From: Roseiarcus sp963820795 | GTDB lineage: Bacteria; Pseudomonadota; Alphaproteobacteria; Rhizobiales; Beijerinckiaceae | Length of the DNA stretch: 64,000 nucleotides | NCBI GenBank assembly: GCA_963820795.1 | Contig: CAWGBJ010000008.1 | Span: 124,001 to 188,000 of the forward strand | Reading direction: 5' to 3' | Shown: in pieces, positions 26,401 to 35,271 of the stretch | Layout: every line of letters starts with the position of its first letter | Numbering within the stretch: the stretch's first letter is position 1 | Position numbers and translations under genes: made by a program | Notes under the pieces: generated by a model | Told to the model about the DNA's origin: nothing | Database searches by the model: none | What the model saw: the letters and a program-made list of their open reading frames with translations, nothing else

Positions 26401-27780
26401 CTAGCTCGCCGGCGGCTTCTTCGCGGTTGGCGCCGTCGGTCGGCGCCTGATCGCCTTGGCTTGGGCGAGGAATGCCTGAAAAGATCTCTGTCTTCTTGGC
26501 GAGCCGACCAAAATCCAGTCGCGCGCCGACGCGAAGAGCCCCTCGACGGCGTCGCAGGCCGCGCCGACGAGCTCCGCCGACCCAGCAAGCTGGGAGAGGA
26601 CGATGCGCAGGTCTCGTGTCGCGAGAGGATGTGAGCGACGGTAGATCGCCTCGCGCACCGCCGCTAAAAGGATTTCGCCTGAGTGGGCCAGCGGGCCCGC
26701 CAACGCAACCACGGCGGGATTCATCAAATTGACAATCGGGGCGAGGCTTTCGCCGATCAGGCGGCCTGACCGAGCCAGCATCTCGGCGCAAATAGCGTCA
26801 CCGAGCTGCGCGCCGTGACTGACGTCGTTTGCGGTGATGTCGCCCTGGCGCCCCAACGTCTCGGCGAGATAGCGGCTGCGTCCCTCTCTTGCAGCGATTA
26901 AAGCGGCGCGCTCGACCGCCTCGCCACTAGCGAGCGCATCGAGGCAGCCTTTTGTGCCGCAACGACACGTCACGTCAGTGGCCTCACCAGTCGGCGCGTG
27001 CCCAAAGAGTCCGGCGCGGCCATTGGCGCCCGAATGGATCCGACCGCCGGATACGAACCCCGCGCTGATCGACCGGTCGATCCGAACGCAGAGGACGTCC
27101 GCGGCGCCCTGGCCCGCGCCAGCCTTTAATTCCCCCATTGTCATCGCCCGAGTATTGCCGCTCGCCCGACAAGGTGCGCCGAACCGCAATGACAGTTCGG
27201 TCGCAAAGTCGAATGTGCGCCACGCCCGAAGGACATCGAGCGTGGCGATGCCGAACGTGTCGCCGTCATTTGCGTCGACCAGCGCCGCTTCAGGCAGCGC
27301 GACGCCGATCGCCCACGCGGCCTCTTTCCCGCCGCGCTCGTCCAGCAACCATAGAAAGAGTGTCGTCAGACGGTTCAGCAGCGGCTCCGGTCCAAGCGCG
27401 AGATCGGCAGCCTCGTGGTGCTCGACCATCAAATTCCCCTTAAGATCGGCCAATCCGACCGCAAGCGACATCCGATCGACGTGCGCGACAGGAACGACGC
27501 CCGCATCGGCGAGAAATCGCACGTGACGCGGCGGACGTCCGCCCAGGGCCCGACCGAGTTCGCCGTCCCCGACCAGCCCGAGGCCCACCAGCCTTGCGAG
27601 GCGGTCAGTGACAACGGCGCGGCCCAGTTCGGATTCGCGTTCGATATCGAGGCGGGTCGTCGCGGCGCCGGCGCGGATCAGCGAAAGGATTGCGGCGAGG
27701 CTGGAGCCGCCGTTCTCGTTCGTCGCGGGTCTGCCCAGCCGCCGTCGCTCCGCAACTTCAGGACGCTGCTTTTCAGCCAT
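26401..27780 (-). CDS. ROK-family transcriptional regulator
   Basis: A 459-residue NagC/XylR-like protein. A winged-helix region (about 27-80, AILSLIRAGAATTRLDIERE) binds DNA, followed by a ROK sugar-kinase fold. The zinc motif is CRCGTKGC near 272. The family GEIGH box, whose Glu contacts the sugar, reads GLFGH here, so the sugar site is altered and kinase activity is unlikely. ATG 27780 (MAEKQRPEVAERRR) is preferred over the longer open frame. It is divergent from the isomerase-dehydrogenase-ABC cluster, which it probably controls. Confidence 0.85.
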   Translation of the reverse strand: MAEKQRPEVAERRRLGRPATNENGGSSLAAILSLIRAGAATTRLDIERESELGRAVVTDRLARLVGLGLVGDGELGRALGGRPPRHVRFLADAGVVPVAHVDRMSLAVGLADLKGNLMVEHHEAADLALGPEPLLNRLTTLFLWLLDERGGKEAAWAIGVALPEAALVDANDGDTFGIATLDVLRAWRTFDFATELSLRFGAPCRASGNTRAMTMGELKAGAGQGAADVLCVRIDRSISAGFVSGGRIHSGANGRAGLFGHAPTGEATDVTCRCGTKGCLDALASGEAVERAALIAAREGRSRYLAETLGRQGDITANDVSHGAQLGDAICAEMLARSGRLIGESLAPIVNLMNPAVVALAGPLAHSGEILLAAVREAIYRRSHPLATRDLRIVLSQLAGSAELVGAACDAVEGLFASARDWILVGSPRRQRSFQAFLAQAKAIRRRPTAPTAKKPPAS

Positions 27781-28033
27781 GATGACCCAACCGGCTCCCC
27801 CGTGCCCAAATCCGCGCTGATGCTGGGTCCACCTGACTCCCGGATTGCAGCCTTCTGCGCTCTTGGACACCAGATTCATAATTTTCCAGCAAAAGTCCCT
27901 ATCATTAAGTTTCTTTTTTCGTTGACCGCCTTCATCCGTGCGGCCAACTTTCTCAGGTCTGCGGAGCAGCCAGACCGACAAATCCAAAGCAAGCGTTTCC
28001 GCTGACCCAAAAAAGCAAGACGGGAGGAAGGCC
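27781..28033. promoter_or_regulatory. divergent promoter region between the ROK gene and the sugar operon
   Basis: 253 bases separate the two divergent starts. The segment 27878-27920 is the only AT-rich stretch and contains AAAAG (27891-27895) and its inverse CTTTT (27913-27917), a possible ROK operator. GGGAGGAAGG just before GTG 28034 is a strong ribosome binding site. Operator and promoter assignments are inferred. Confidence 0.4.
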
Positions 28034-28861
28034 GTGGAGGTTCGCTTCGCCTATCAAGCCAATTGTTGGGGACCGCTTGGCGGGAACGCGGTCGGCGTGA
28101 CGTCGATCGGACAACTGACCTACGTCACCTTCGGCGACATGACCCGCGCGATCGCCGACATCGGCGAGGCCGGTTATTCGGGAGTCGAGATGTTCGACGG
28201 CAACCTGTTCGATTATCCCGGCGGGTCGGCGGCTATGAAGTCCGCGCTGGCCGAGGCGGGCGTCAAATTGGTGGCCGCCTACTCAGGGGCGAATTTCATC
28301 TTCCCCGATATTCTCGAGCAGGAACTTGGTCGAATTAGGCGCGCCGCCGACGCCGCGGCGGCCCTTTCGGCCGAACATCTCGTGGTTGGCGGCGGCGCGA
28401 AGAGGCTTGAGGGCGTCGCATCCGGTGACTACGAGCGGCTCGCCGACGGTCTTGAAAAAGTTGTGGCGATCGCCACGGCCTGCGGACTCAAGGCCCACTA
28501 TCACCCGCACCTGTCGACGATCGTCGAGGGCCCGATGGAGGTCGACCGGATTTTCTCGCTGACCTCGATCGATTTCTGTCCTGACACCGCGCATCTCGCC
28601 GCCGCGGGCGGCGACGTCCCCGCGATGATCCGGAAACACCGGGATCGCATTTCTTACGTCCATCTCAAGGGGTTGAGAAAGGACCCGTTCGCCTTCACGC
28701 CCCTCGACGAGGGTGATCTCGACAACGCCGCGGTCATCCGGACCTTGGCCCAAACGAACTATAGCGGCTGGATCGCAGCGGAGCTCGACGCCTGGCCCGA
28801 TCCGAAAGACGGAGCGGAGCGCAGCTTCGCGTTCATGAAGCGGAACGTGGCGAGGGCGTGA
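28034..28861 (+). CDS. sugar phosphate isomerase/epimerase (IolE-like TIM barrel)
   Basis: A 275-residue AP-endonuclease-2-fold TIM barrel. Likely metal ligands sit in AHYHPHLSTIVEG, FCPDTAHLAAAGGD, YVHLKG and IAAELDAWP, the usual Glu/His/Asp set of IolE, IolI and related sugar epimerases. GTG 28034 is chosen because it follows GGGAGGAAGG by two bases and starts VEVRFAYQANCWG; the upstream extension is not conserved in character. It is the first gene of the operon with the dehydrogenase and ABC transporter, so it likely acts on the imported sugar or its oxidation product. Confidence 0.85.
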   Translation: MEVRFAYQANCWGPLGGNAVGVTSIGQLTYVTFGDMTRAIADIGEAGYSGVEMFDGNLFDYPGGSAAMKSALAEAGVKLVAAYSGANFIFPDILEQELGRIRRAADAAAALSAEHLVVGGGAKRLEGVASGDYERLADGLEKVVAIATACGLKAHYHPHLSTIVEGPMEVDRIFSLTSIDFCPDTAHLAAAGGDVPAMIRKHRDRISYVHLKGLRKDPFAFTPLDEGDLDNAAVIRTLAQTNYSGWIAAELDAWPDPKDGAERSFAFMKRNVARA

Positions 28862-28947
28862 GGCGGACCTTCGACGCCGGGAGGCCTTGCCGCCGCATCC
28901 CCGCGAAATGAACGAGGTCACCCGACCCAGATGAAGGAAGTCCGGCT

Positions 28948-30114
28948 ATGGTAAAGACGGTCAACGTGGCGATGATTGGCGGTGGCTTCATGGGCAAGGC
29001 CCACGCCTTGGCTTACGCTGCGATGCCGATGTTCTTCTGGCCGCCGCCCGCCGTGCCCCGCCGAAAAGTGCTCGTCGACGTCACCACCGAGCTCGCGGCG
29101 ACGGCCCGCCAGCGCTTCGGCTTCGATGAGGCCTCGAGCGACTGGAAGACCGTCGTCGCCCGCGATGACGTCGACGTCGTCGACATCGTGACGCCGAACG
29201 ACAGCCACGCCGAAATCGCGATCGCCGCGGCAGAGGCGGGAAAACACATCATCTGCGAAAAACCGCTCGCGCGCACTGGCGCCGAGGCGAAGGCGATGCT
29301 CGACGCCGTCGAACAGGCAGGCGTTATCCACATGGTCGCCTTCAACTACCGGCGCACTCCAGCAGTCGCGCTGGCGAAGAAGTACATTGCGGATGGAAAG
29401 ATCGGCAAAATTCTCTCGTTCAGGGGGACCTACCTTCAGGACTGGTCGGCCGACCCGAACGGCCCGTTGTCCTGGCGCTTCCAGAAGAAGATCGCAGGCT
29501 CCGGCGCTGTCGGCGACATCGGCACGCACGTCATCGACCTTGCTCGCTATCTCGTCGGCGAGATCACGGCGGTCAATGCCTTGGTCAAGACTTACATCGA
29601 AAGCCGGCCGGTGCAATCGAGCGGGTTCGACCAGCTCGCAGCCTCGGACAAGAGCGGCAAAGGGCCTCGCGGGATGGTCGACGTCGACGATGAAATGTTG
29701 ACGATGGTCAAATTCGCCGGCGGCGCCACGGGTTCGATCGAGGCCACCCGCAACGCCCACGGCCGCAACAATTTCATCACCTTTGAAATCCACGGCGACA
29801 AGGGATCGATCGCCTTCAACTACGAGCGCATGGACGAGCTTCAGGTGATGTTCGCGGATGATCCGGACGACGCCCGCGGGTTCCGGACGGTCTATACCGG
29901 CCCCGCTCACCCGTACGGCGCGGCGCTATGGCCGATCCCCGCGCTCGGGATCGGCTACGGAGAAACCAAGATCATCGAGTGCCACGACTTCGTCAGCGCC
30001 ATCGTGAATGGGAAGCAGCCTTCGCCCAACTTTCGCGATGGCTGGCGCATCTCCCAGATCGCCGACTCGATTTTGAAGTCGGGCGAGACGCAGACTTGGG
30101 TTGCTGTCCCGTGA
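28948..30114 (+). CDS. Gfo/Idh/MocA-family oxidoreductase
   Basis: A 388-residue NAD(P)-dependent sugar or polyol dehydrogenase. The N-terminal Rossmann motif is MIGGGFMGKAHALAYAAM. The catalytic lysine lies in the family motif CEKPLARTGAEAKAML (about 107-122). The C-terminal substrate domain has GSGAVGDIGTHVIDLARYL. GAAGGAAG lies 6-13 bases before ATG 28948. In this context it probably oxidises the sugar brought in by the adjacent transporter, as inositol or glucose dehydrogenases do. Confidence 0.9.
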   Translation: MVKTVNVAMIGGGFMGKAHALAYAAMPMFFWPPPAVPRRKVLVDVTTELAATARQRFGFDEASSDWKTVVARDDVDVVDIVTPNDSHAEIAIAAAEAGKHIICEKPLARTGAEAKAMLDAVEQAGVIHMVAFNYRRTPAVALAKKYIADGKIGKILSFRGTYLQDWSADPNGPLSWRFQKKIAGSGAVGDIGTHVIDLARYLVGEITAVNALVKTYIESRPVQSSGFDQLAASDKSGKGPRGMVDVDDEMLTMVKFAGGATGSIEATRNAHGRNNFITFEIHGDKGSIAFNYERMDELQVMFADDPDDARGFRTVYTGPAHPYGAALWPIPALGIGYGETKIIECHDFVSAIVNGKQPSPNFRDGWRISQIADSILKSGETQTWVAVP

Positions 30115-30150
30115 GCGGGGCGGAGCATTCGGGCGCTGAGACTTCGCGGC

Positions 30151-31704
30151 ATGCCGGACGCAGTACGAATGACCGGGATCTCGAAGACGTTCGGCGGCGT
30201 CCAGGCCCTGTCCGAGGTCGACTTGAGCGTGCGCTACGGTGAAGTTCACGCGCTGCTCGGCGAGAACGGCGCCGGCAAGTCGACCTTGCTAAAAATTCTT
30301 CGCGGCGTACTGCCTTGCGACTCAGGGACAATTGAAATTGGTGGCGAAAGGCTGCCCGAGCACGCCGCCGCCGCCATCCGCCGCGCCGGCGTGGCGATGA
30401 TCTTCCAGGAAATGAGCCTGATTCCGACGCTCAGCGTCGCCCAGAACATCTTTTTGAACCGGGAGCCGCACAACCGAATGGGCTTGGTCGACGACCGACG
30501 GATTGTTCAGGACGCCCGCAAGCTCCTCGACGAGTTCGGTATCGCCATTAACCCCGAGGCGCCTCTGGCCGATCTCAGCGCCGGTCAGAGACAATTGACC
30601 GAAATCGTTAAGGCGCTTTCCCAGCGCAGCCATATTGTCATCCTCGACGAACCGACTTCCGCGCTGTCCGCGTCGGAGGTCGACCGGCTGTTCGAGTTCC
30701 TGCGCCGCTTGAGAAGCAACGGCGTCGCAATCATTTACGTGTCGCACCGCATGGATGAGATCATGCGCATCGCGGATCGAGCGACGATCATCCGCGACGG
30801 GCGCCACGCGGTCACCGCTCCGCTGAGCGAGCTTAGCCTGGACAGGATCATCGAGTATATCGTCGGTCGCGCCTCCCGCGGACTCGCCGACGTTGAGCGT
30901 GACGAACGCCTCAAGGGTGAAGTGCTGGTCGAACTGCGCAACGCCTCGGGAGCAATCAAGCCGAGCAACGTCGATCTCATCATACACAGCGGAGAGGTGC
31001 TCGGTGTGGCGGGCCTTCTGGGAAGCGGTCGAAGCTCGCTCGCGCGTCTCATGTTCGGAATGGAGCCGCTGGTTTCCGGAGAAATTCGGATCGGCGGGGC
31101 CGAAGCAAGGATCACGTCGCCTCGGGACGCGATCTCCGCCGGCGTCGCTCTCGTCCCCGAGGACCGGCTCCTCGAGGGCGTCATCGCGCAGCACAGCGTC
31201 GGCAGCAACATAACCCTGCCGGTGCTGGACCGGATAAGCCGTTTCGCGTGGGTGTCGGATCTGGCCGCGGCTGAAATCAGCCGCGACCAGATCGGGCGGC
31301 TGCAAATCAAGGCGCCGTCGGCCGCTACCGCCGTAAGCACGCTCTCGGGCGGGAACCAGCAGAAGGTGGTGGTCGCGAAGTGGCTGGCCACGAGTCCGCG
31401 CATCCTCGTCCTGGACGAGCCGACCGCGGGCGTCGACATCGGCAGCAAGAGCGAGATCGTGAGACTGGTCAGGCAGCTCGCGCGCGAAAAACGCGCAATC
31501 CTATTGATCTCGTCTGAAATGTCCGTGCTGCTCGCAGCCTGCGACCGCATCGTCGTGATGTCGGACGGCCGCGTCATCAAGGAAATGGAGCGTCGCGAAC
31601 TCGATCCGGTCTCCCTGCTCGGGTCTGATGAGGCAGACCGGCTTCTTTATGCGGAGCGGCGGCTGCTTACTGAGATCCAGACGGGGTCCGGCATGGCGGC
31701 TTGA
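30151..31704 (+). CDS. sugar ABC transporter ATP-binding protein (RbsA/MglA type)
   Basis: A 517-residue tandem ABC ATPase of the carbohydrate CUT2 class. The first domain is canonical (GENGAGKST, LSAGQRQLTEIVKAL, VILDEPTSALS). The second has the Walker A GLLGSGRSS typical of this class, with LSGGNQQKVVVAKWL and LVLDEPTAGVDIGSK. It energises the permease encoded at 32988 on the cytoplasmic side. CUT2 systems transport monosaccharides such as ribose, xylose or inositol; the substrate here is unknown. Confidence 0.92.
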   Translation: MPDAVRMTGISKTFGGVQALSEVDLSVRYGEVHALLGENGAGKSTLLKILRGVLPCDSGTIEIGGERLPEHAAAAIRRAGVAMIFQEMSLIPTLSVAQNIFLNREPHNRMGLVDDRRIVQDARKLLDEFGIAINPEAPLADLSAGQRQLTEIVKALSQRSHIVILDEPTSALSASEVDRLFEFLRRLRSNGVAIIYVSHRMDEIMRIADRATIIRDGRHAVTAPLSELSLDRIIEYIVGRASRGLADVERDERLKGEVLVELRNASGAIKPSNVDLIIHSGEVLGVAGLLGSGRSSLARLMFGMEPLVSGEIRIGGAEARITSPRDAISAGVALVPEDRLLEGVIAQHSVGSNITLPVLDRISRFAWVSDLAAAEISRDQIGRLQIKAPSAATAVSTLSGGNQQKVVVAKWLATSPRILVLDEPTAGVDIGSKSEIVRLVRQLAREKRAILLISSEMSVLLAACDRIVVMSDGRVIKEMERRELDPVSLLGSDEADRLLYAERRLLTEIQTGSGMAA

Positions 31705-31718
31705 CATAGGGGCGGCAC

Positions 31719-31743
31719 GTCCCGCGCGCGCAGCGCGGGGGAC
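31719..31743 (+). other. intra-operon hairpin before the binding-protein gene
   Basis: GTCCCGCGC and GCGCGGG(G)GAC form a stem with a 5-base loop between the ATPase and binding-protein genes. No U-tract follows, so it is more likely an RNA-stability or processing element than a full terminator. Confidence 0.45.
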
Positions 31744-31768
31744 AAAACTGAAAGCAAGGAGGAAACAG

Positions 31769-32899
31769 ATGAATGGGATGAGAGCGAAGTCGGCGGCGAA
31801 AACGCTGATGTTGGCTGCATGTTTCATGGTCTCGGGCGCTGTCGGCGTGTCCTACGCGGCGGATGCGGACGCCGAGCTTGCCGCGCTGAGCGGCAAGGTG
31901 CTGAGCACGGGCCCAAACGGCGAGAAGCCTTCTCCCGCTTCCGACGTCACGCTTTCTGACGACGAGATCTCCAAGGTCAAGGCGATGCACGCCACGGCGG
32001 CGATTGTCCTGCACTACGGGGGCAACGATTGGTCACGCGCCCAAGTCGAGGGGCAGAAGGCTGAATTCGCCGCCCTCGGGATCGACTTGATCGCGGTGAC
32101 TGATGCAGGGTTCAAGCCGGAAACACAAGTCAACGACATCGAAACGGTATTGGCCAAGAAGCCGAGCATCATCGTGTCCATCCCCGTGGACCCGGTGTCG
32201 GAGGCGGGGGCGTACAAGAAGGCCGCAGACGCGGGCGTGAAGCTCGTGTTCATGGACAATGTGCCCAAGGGCCTGGTCGCCGGCAAGGACTACGTGAGCG
32301 TCGTTTCGGCCGACAACTATGGCAACGGCGTCGCGGCCGGACTGCTCATGGCCAAGTTCCTCAAGGGTAAAGGCAATATCGGCGCGGTGTTTCATGCCGC
32401 GGATTTCTTTGTGACCAAGCAGCGCTACCAAGGCTTCCAGAAGGCGATCTCGGAGTTCCCGGGCATCAAGGTGATCGAGGCGCAGGGAATAGCCGGTCCC
32501 GACTTTTCCGGCGACGCCGACAAAGTGGCCTCGGCCATGATCACCGCCCACCCAAACATCGACGGCATCTGGGCGGTCTGGGACGTTCCGGCGGAAGGCG
32601 TGATCTCCGCTGCGCGTTCCGCCGGCAAGGACAACCTCGTCATCACGACCGAGGATTTGGGTGAGAATGTCGCGATCAACATGGCCCAAGGAAGCTATGT
32701 AAAGGGACTCGGCGCCCAGCGCCCCTACGATCAGGGAGTGACGGAGGCGAAGCTGGCGGCCTACGGACTGTTGGGCAAGAAGGCGCCGGACTACGTGGCG
32801 CTGCCGTCCCTCGCCGTCACAAAAGACAATTTGCTCGAGGCGTGGAAGGCGGTCTATCACACCGACGCGCCGGCGGACGTCAAGAACAGCATGAAGTAG
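31769..32899 (+). CDS. sugar ABC transporter periplasmic substrate-binding protein
   Basis: A 376-residue secreted binding protein. The signal peptide runs MNGMRAKSAAKTLMLAA through a hydrophobic core to a cleavage site near SYAAD (about 30). The mature part is a type I periplasmic-binding fold with DNVPKGLVAGKDYVSVVSAD and IDGIWAVWDVPAEGVISAAR. ATG 31769 is preceded by AAGGAGG. Flanking hairpins suggest its message is kept at higher levels than the rest of the operon, as is usual for binding proteins. Confidence 0.92.
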   Translation: MNGMRAKSAAKTLMLAACFMVSGAVGVSYAADADAELAALSGKVLSTGPNGEKPSPASDVTLSDDEISKVKAMHATAAIVLHYGGNDWSRAQVEGQKAEFAALGIDLIAVTDAGFKPETQVNDIETVLAKKPSIIVSIPVDPVSEAGAYKKAADAGVKLVFMDNVPKGLVAGKDYVSVVSADNYGNGVAAGLLMAKFLKGKGNIGAVFHAADFFVTKQRYQGFQKAISEFPGIKVIEAQGIAGPDFSGDADKVASAMITAHPNIDGIWAVWDVPAEGVISAARSAGKDNLVITTEDLGENVAINMAQGSYVKGLGAQRPYDQGVTEAKLAAYGLLGKKAPDYVALPSLAVTKDNLLEAWKAVYHTDAPADVKNSMK

Positions 32900-32916
32900 C
32901 AAACTTCAGCATGAGT

Positions 32917-32948
32917 TCGCCGGGCGATAAGCGGAAAACGCCCGGCGA
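32917..32948 (+). other. intra-operon hairpin after the binding-protein gene
   Basis: A perfect 10-bp stem, TCGCCGGGCG (32917-32926) with CGCCCGGCGA (32939-32948), lies between the binding-protein and permease genes. Only TTCTTC follows, so termination would be partial. It probably protects the upstream message from 3' decay. Confidence 0.55.
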
Positions 32949-32987
32949 TTCTTCGAGCCAGAAAGTGCAATCCAGGCGCCAGGTGAA

Positions 32988-33974
32988 ATGACTGGGGAGT
33001 CGGAACTCGCGCAATCCGTCCGTCGTGCTCCGCAGCGATGGTCCTTCCTGGCGAACTGGCGCCAGAACATCATCTATATCGGCTTCGTCTGCATTTTCGC
33101 GATCTTTGCGGCGACTCTCAGCGGCCAGGGATTCCTCAACCCGATCAATCTCCTCAACATCGTTCGGCAATCCGCGATGATCGCGATTATGGCCGTGGCA
33201 ATGACCTTCGTCCTCGCCGCAGGGGAGATCGACCTTTCGGTGGGCTCGCTGGCGGGCTTCTCGTCCGTCGTGACCGCACTGACTATTCGCGCGGCGGGGA
33301 TGCCGGCGGGCGTCGCCGCCGGAGTGGCGACAGGGATGATGGTCGGCCTGTTCAACGGGCTTGTCACGACCCGCATCGGGATCCCGTCGTTTCTGGCGAC
33401 GCTGGCGATGATGGGAATTTCCACCGGGGTGTCGATGTGGGTGAGCAACACGGCGGCCATCCCGATCATCGACAGGACGTATAACTTCGTCTTTGGCGGT
33501 GGGAGCTTCGGGCCCGTCCCAATCCTGCTTGTCTGGACGCTGGCCTTCGCTGTTGTCGGTCATCTCACGCTGAAGAAAACCACGTTTGGCCGGCGAATAC
33601 TCGCCACCGGCGGCAACGAGACCGCGGCCCGCTACAGCGGAATCGACACCAAGTCGATTAAGTTGCGAGTTCTATTGATCTCGAGTCTGACCGCAGCCGT
33701 CGCCGGGATGCTCTACGCCGGGCGTCTCGAGACCGGACGCTATCAGTTTGGCCAGGGCGACGAACTGTCGGTGATCGCCGCGGCGGTCTTGGGTGGCAAC
33801 AGTCTTTTCGGCGGAGTCGGCACTGTCGTCGGCGCCATCGTCGGCGCCCTGATGATCGGGCTGATCAACAACGGCCTGATCCTGATGGGGCTCGAGTACA
33901 GCCAGCAGCTGATCGCGCGCGGAGCGATCATCATCCTGGCGGTGGCGCTGAGCCAGCAAACGCGACGGAGCTGA
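32988..33974 (+). CDS. sugar ABC transporter permease (RbsC type)
   Basis: A 328-residue BPD_transp_2 membrane protein with about eight to ten helices. Family hallmarks are AAGEIDLSVGSLAGFSSVVT (about 75-94) and the EAA-like segment near GNETAARYSGIDTKSIK. The last helices contain GGNSLFGGVGTVVGAIVGAL. It forms the channel for the binding protein and tandem ATPase upstream, completing a CUT2 transporter in the order ATPase, binding protein, permease. Confidence 0.92.
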   Translation: MTGESELAQSVRRAPQRWSFLANWRQNIIYIGFVCIFAIFAATLSGQGFLNPINLLNIVRQSAMIAIMAVAMTFVLAAGEIDLSVGSLAGFSSVVTALTIRAAGMPAGVAAGVATGMMVGLFNGLVTTRIGIPSFLATLAMMGISTGVSMWVSNTAAIPIIDRTYNFVFGGGSFGPVPILLVWTLAFAVVGHLTLKKTTFGRRILATGGNETAARYSGIDTKSIKLRVLLISSLTAAVAGMLYAGRLETGRYQFGQGDELSVIAAAVLGGNSLFGGVGTVVGAIVGALMIGLINNGLILMGLEYSQQLIARGAIIILAVALSQQTRRS

Positions 33975-34619
33975 GCGGAGCGGCGATTTTGGTTGCTTCG
34001 AGCCAGCGATTTGCGAATTTTTCAACACTATCGGTCGACTCCGGTCGTCCGCTGTGCGTGCTGCGGCGAGGGCGCCCGCGCCGATCGGCACGGTAAGTTA
34101 TTGCCTCCGTTTCATGCAGGCGGCGCGATTTGTCACCCCGATTTACGCCGTCCTCTCAGGAGTTGGGAGGCCTCCGTCAAACCCGGCGCTCGCCTCGGCG
34201 GAGATATGGTCGGCCCATGTGACGAGCGCGACGCGACCCGACGAGGTCAGCCTGTAAAACCCCGTTCGGTCCGCTCGAACCAACCATAGACATTCCCCTG
34301 AAGGATCTTGGCGGCGTCCGGAGCAAGCATCCGAAGGTCCCGCGGACGACTCGGCGTGCCGGCAAGCGCGTTGGCCACGGCTAAGCGCCTGCTGACAATA
34401 GGCGGTCATTTGTGCAGCGAACGCAATTGCCGTGCGTTGCCGCACGTGCCCGGACATACGAGGCTGCGTCGAACCGACGAACCTGGAAATCCATTTTTGG
34501 GGCATTAGGTCGCGATCGACCGCGCAGCGCGCCCTAGCCGAATGACCGGCCGCGAACTAACATTCGGCCTGGATCGGCCCTTGGGCCGATCGCGCCGTAG
34601 GTCGTTTAGGGGCGCGTTA
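33975..34619. other. gene-poor stretch after the sugar operon
   Basis: About 640 bases without an intact gene. The only recognisable content is a minus-strand DUF2161-like C-terminal fragment (about 34190-34395). The region probably also holds the promoter for the oxygenase gene at 34620; no box was convincing. Confidence 0.4.
34190..34395 (-). pseudogene. DUF2161-like C-terminal remnant
   Basis: On the minus strand ANALAGTPSRPRDLRMLAPD and AAKILQGNVYGWFERTERG can be read. The frame then shifts by one base to FYRLTSSGRVALVTWAD. This resembles the C-terminal winged-helix-like segment of DUF2161 proteins (NVYGWFE...GVYRLT). The N-terminal two thirds are absent. It is a truncated, frameshifted fragment. 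Confidence 0.45.
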
Positions 34620-35252
34620 ATGAAGACCCGAATGAATATTGTAGTACGCGGGTTGTTCGCGACGCCGGTTGCCGCCGTTGAACTCCCCGGCGCGGCCGAG
34701 CGCAATGCCGCGCTGGTCGCGACAATACTCCGGAAGCGGCATGAGACGCCCTCTGTTCAGGCGTCAAACGCTGGCGGATGGCATTCGGATCGCGAGATAT
34801 TGTCCTGGGGCGGCAAGCCTGTCGTCGAGATAATGGAGTTCGCCAAGGAAGTCGCCAACCGGCTGACCGCCGACAGACAAGGCACGCCATCTCCCCAGGC
34901 ATGGAAAGTGATGGCCTGGGCGAACGTCAATGGACCAGGAGACGCCAATATCTGCCACTATCATCCCGGCGCTTTTTGGTCCGGAGCATACTACGTCGAG
35001 GACGGCGGATGCGCGACGGATCCGACCTTGGGCGGCGAGTTTGAAATGCTCGACCCGCGCGGCGCCGGTCCGGGCATGTATGCTCCGGCTCTCCAATTCG
35101 TCGGCGAAGATGGAGCCTCTGTCGGCGCCGCGGAGACGATCCGACCGCGCCCGGGACTATTGTTTATTTTTCCCTCGTGGCTGTTTCATCAGGTGCGCCC
35201 GTACCGGGGCGCCGCCCTACGCATTTCGATCGCGTTCAATCTCAGTCTCTAG
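34620..35252 (+). CDS. putative 2OG-Fe(II) oxygenase (TIGR02466 family)
   Basis: A 210-residue double-stranded beta-helix protein of the TIGR02466 group. HYHPGAFWSGAYYVED carries the first iron-binding His region, and FPSWLFHQVRPYRG with the Arg of LRISIAFNL carries the distal His and the 2-oxoglutarate-binding Arg. Substrate is unknown. I choose ATG 34620 (MKTRMNIVVRGLFATPV), since the sequence before it is not conserved in character. It lies 19 bases before glpR on the same strand and may share its transcript. Confidence 0.75.
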   Translation: MKTRMNIVVRGLFATPVAAVELPGAAERNAALVATILRKRHETPSVQASNAGGWHSDREILSWGGKPVVEIMEFAKEVANRLTADRQGTPSPQAWKVMAWANVNGPGDANICHYHPGAFWSGAYYVEDGGCATDPTLGGEFEMLDPRGAGPGMYAPALQFVGEDGASVGAAETIRPRPGLLFIFPSWLFHQVRPYRGAALRISIAFNLSL

Positions 35253-35271
35253 CGGGGTCGAAGCGCGAGAC

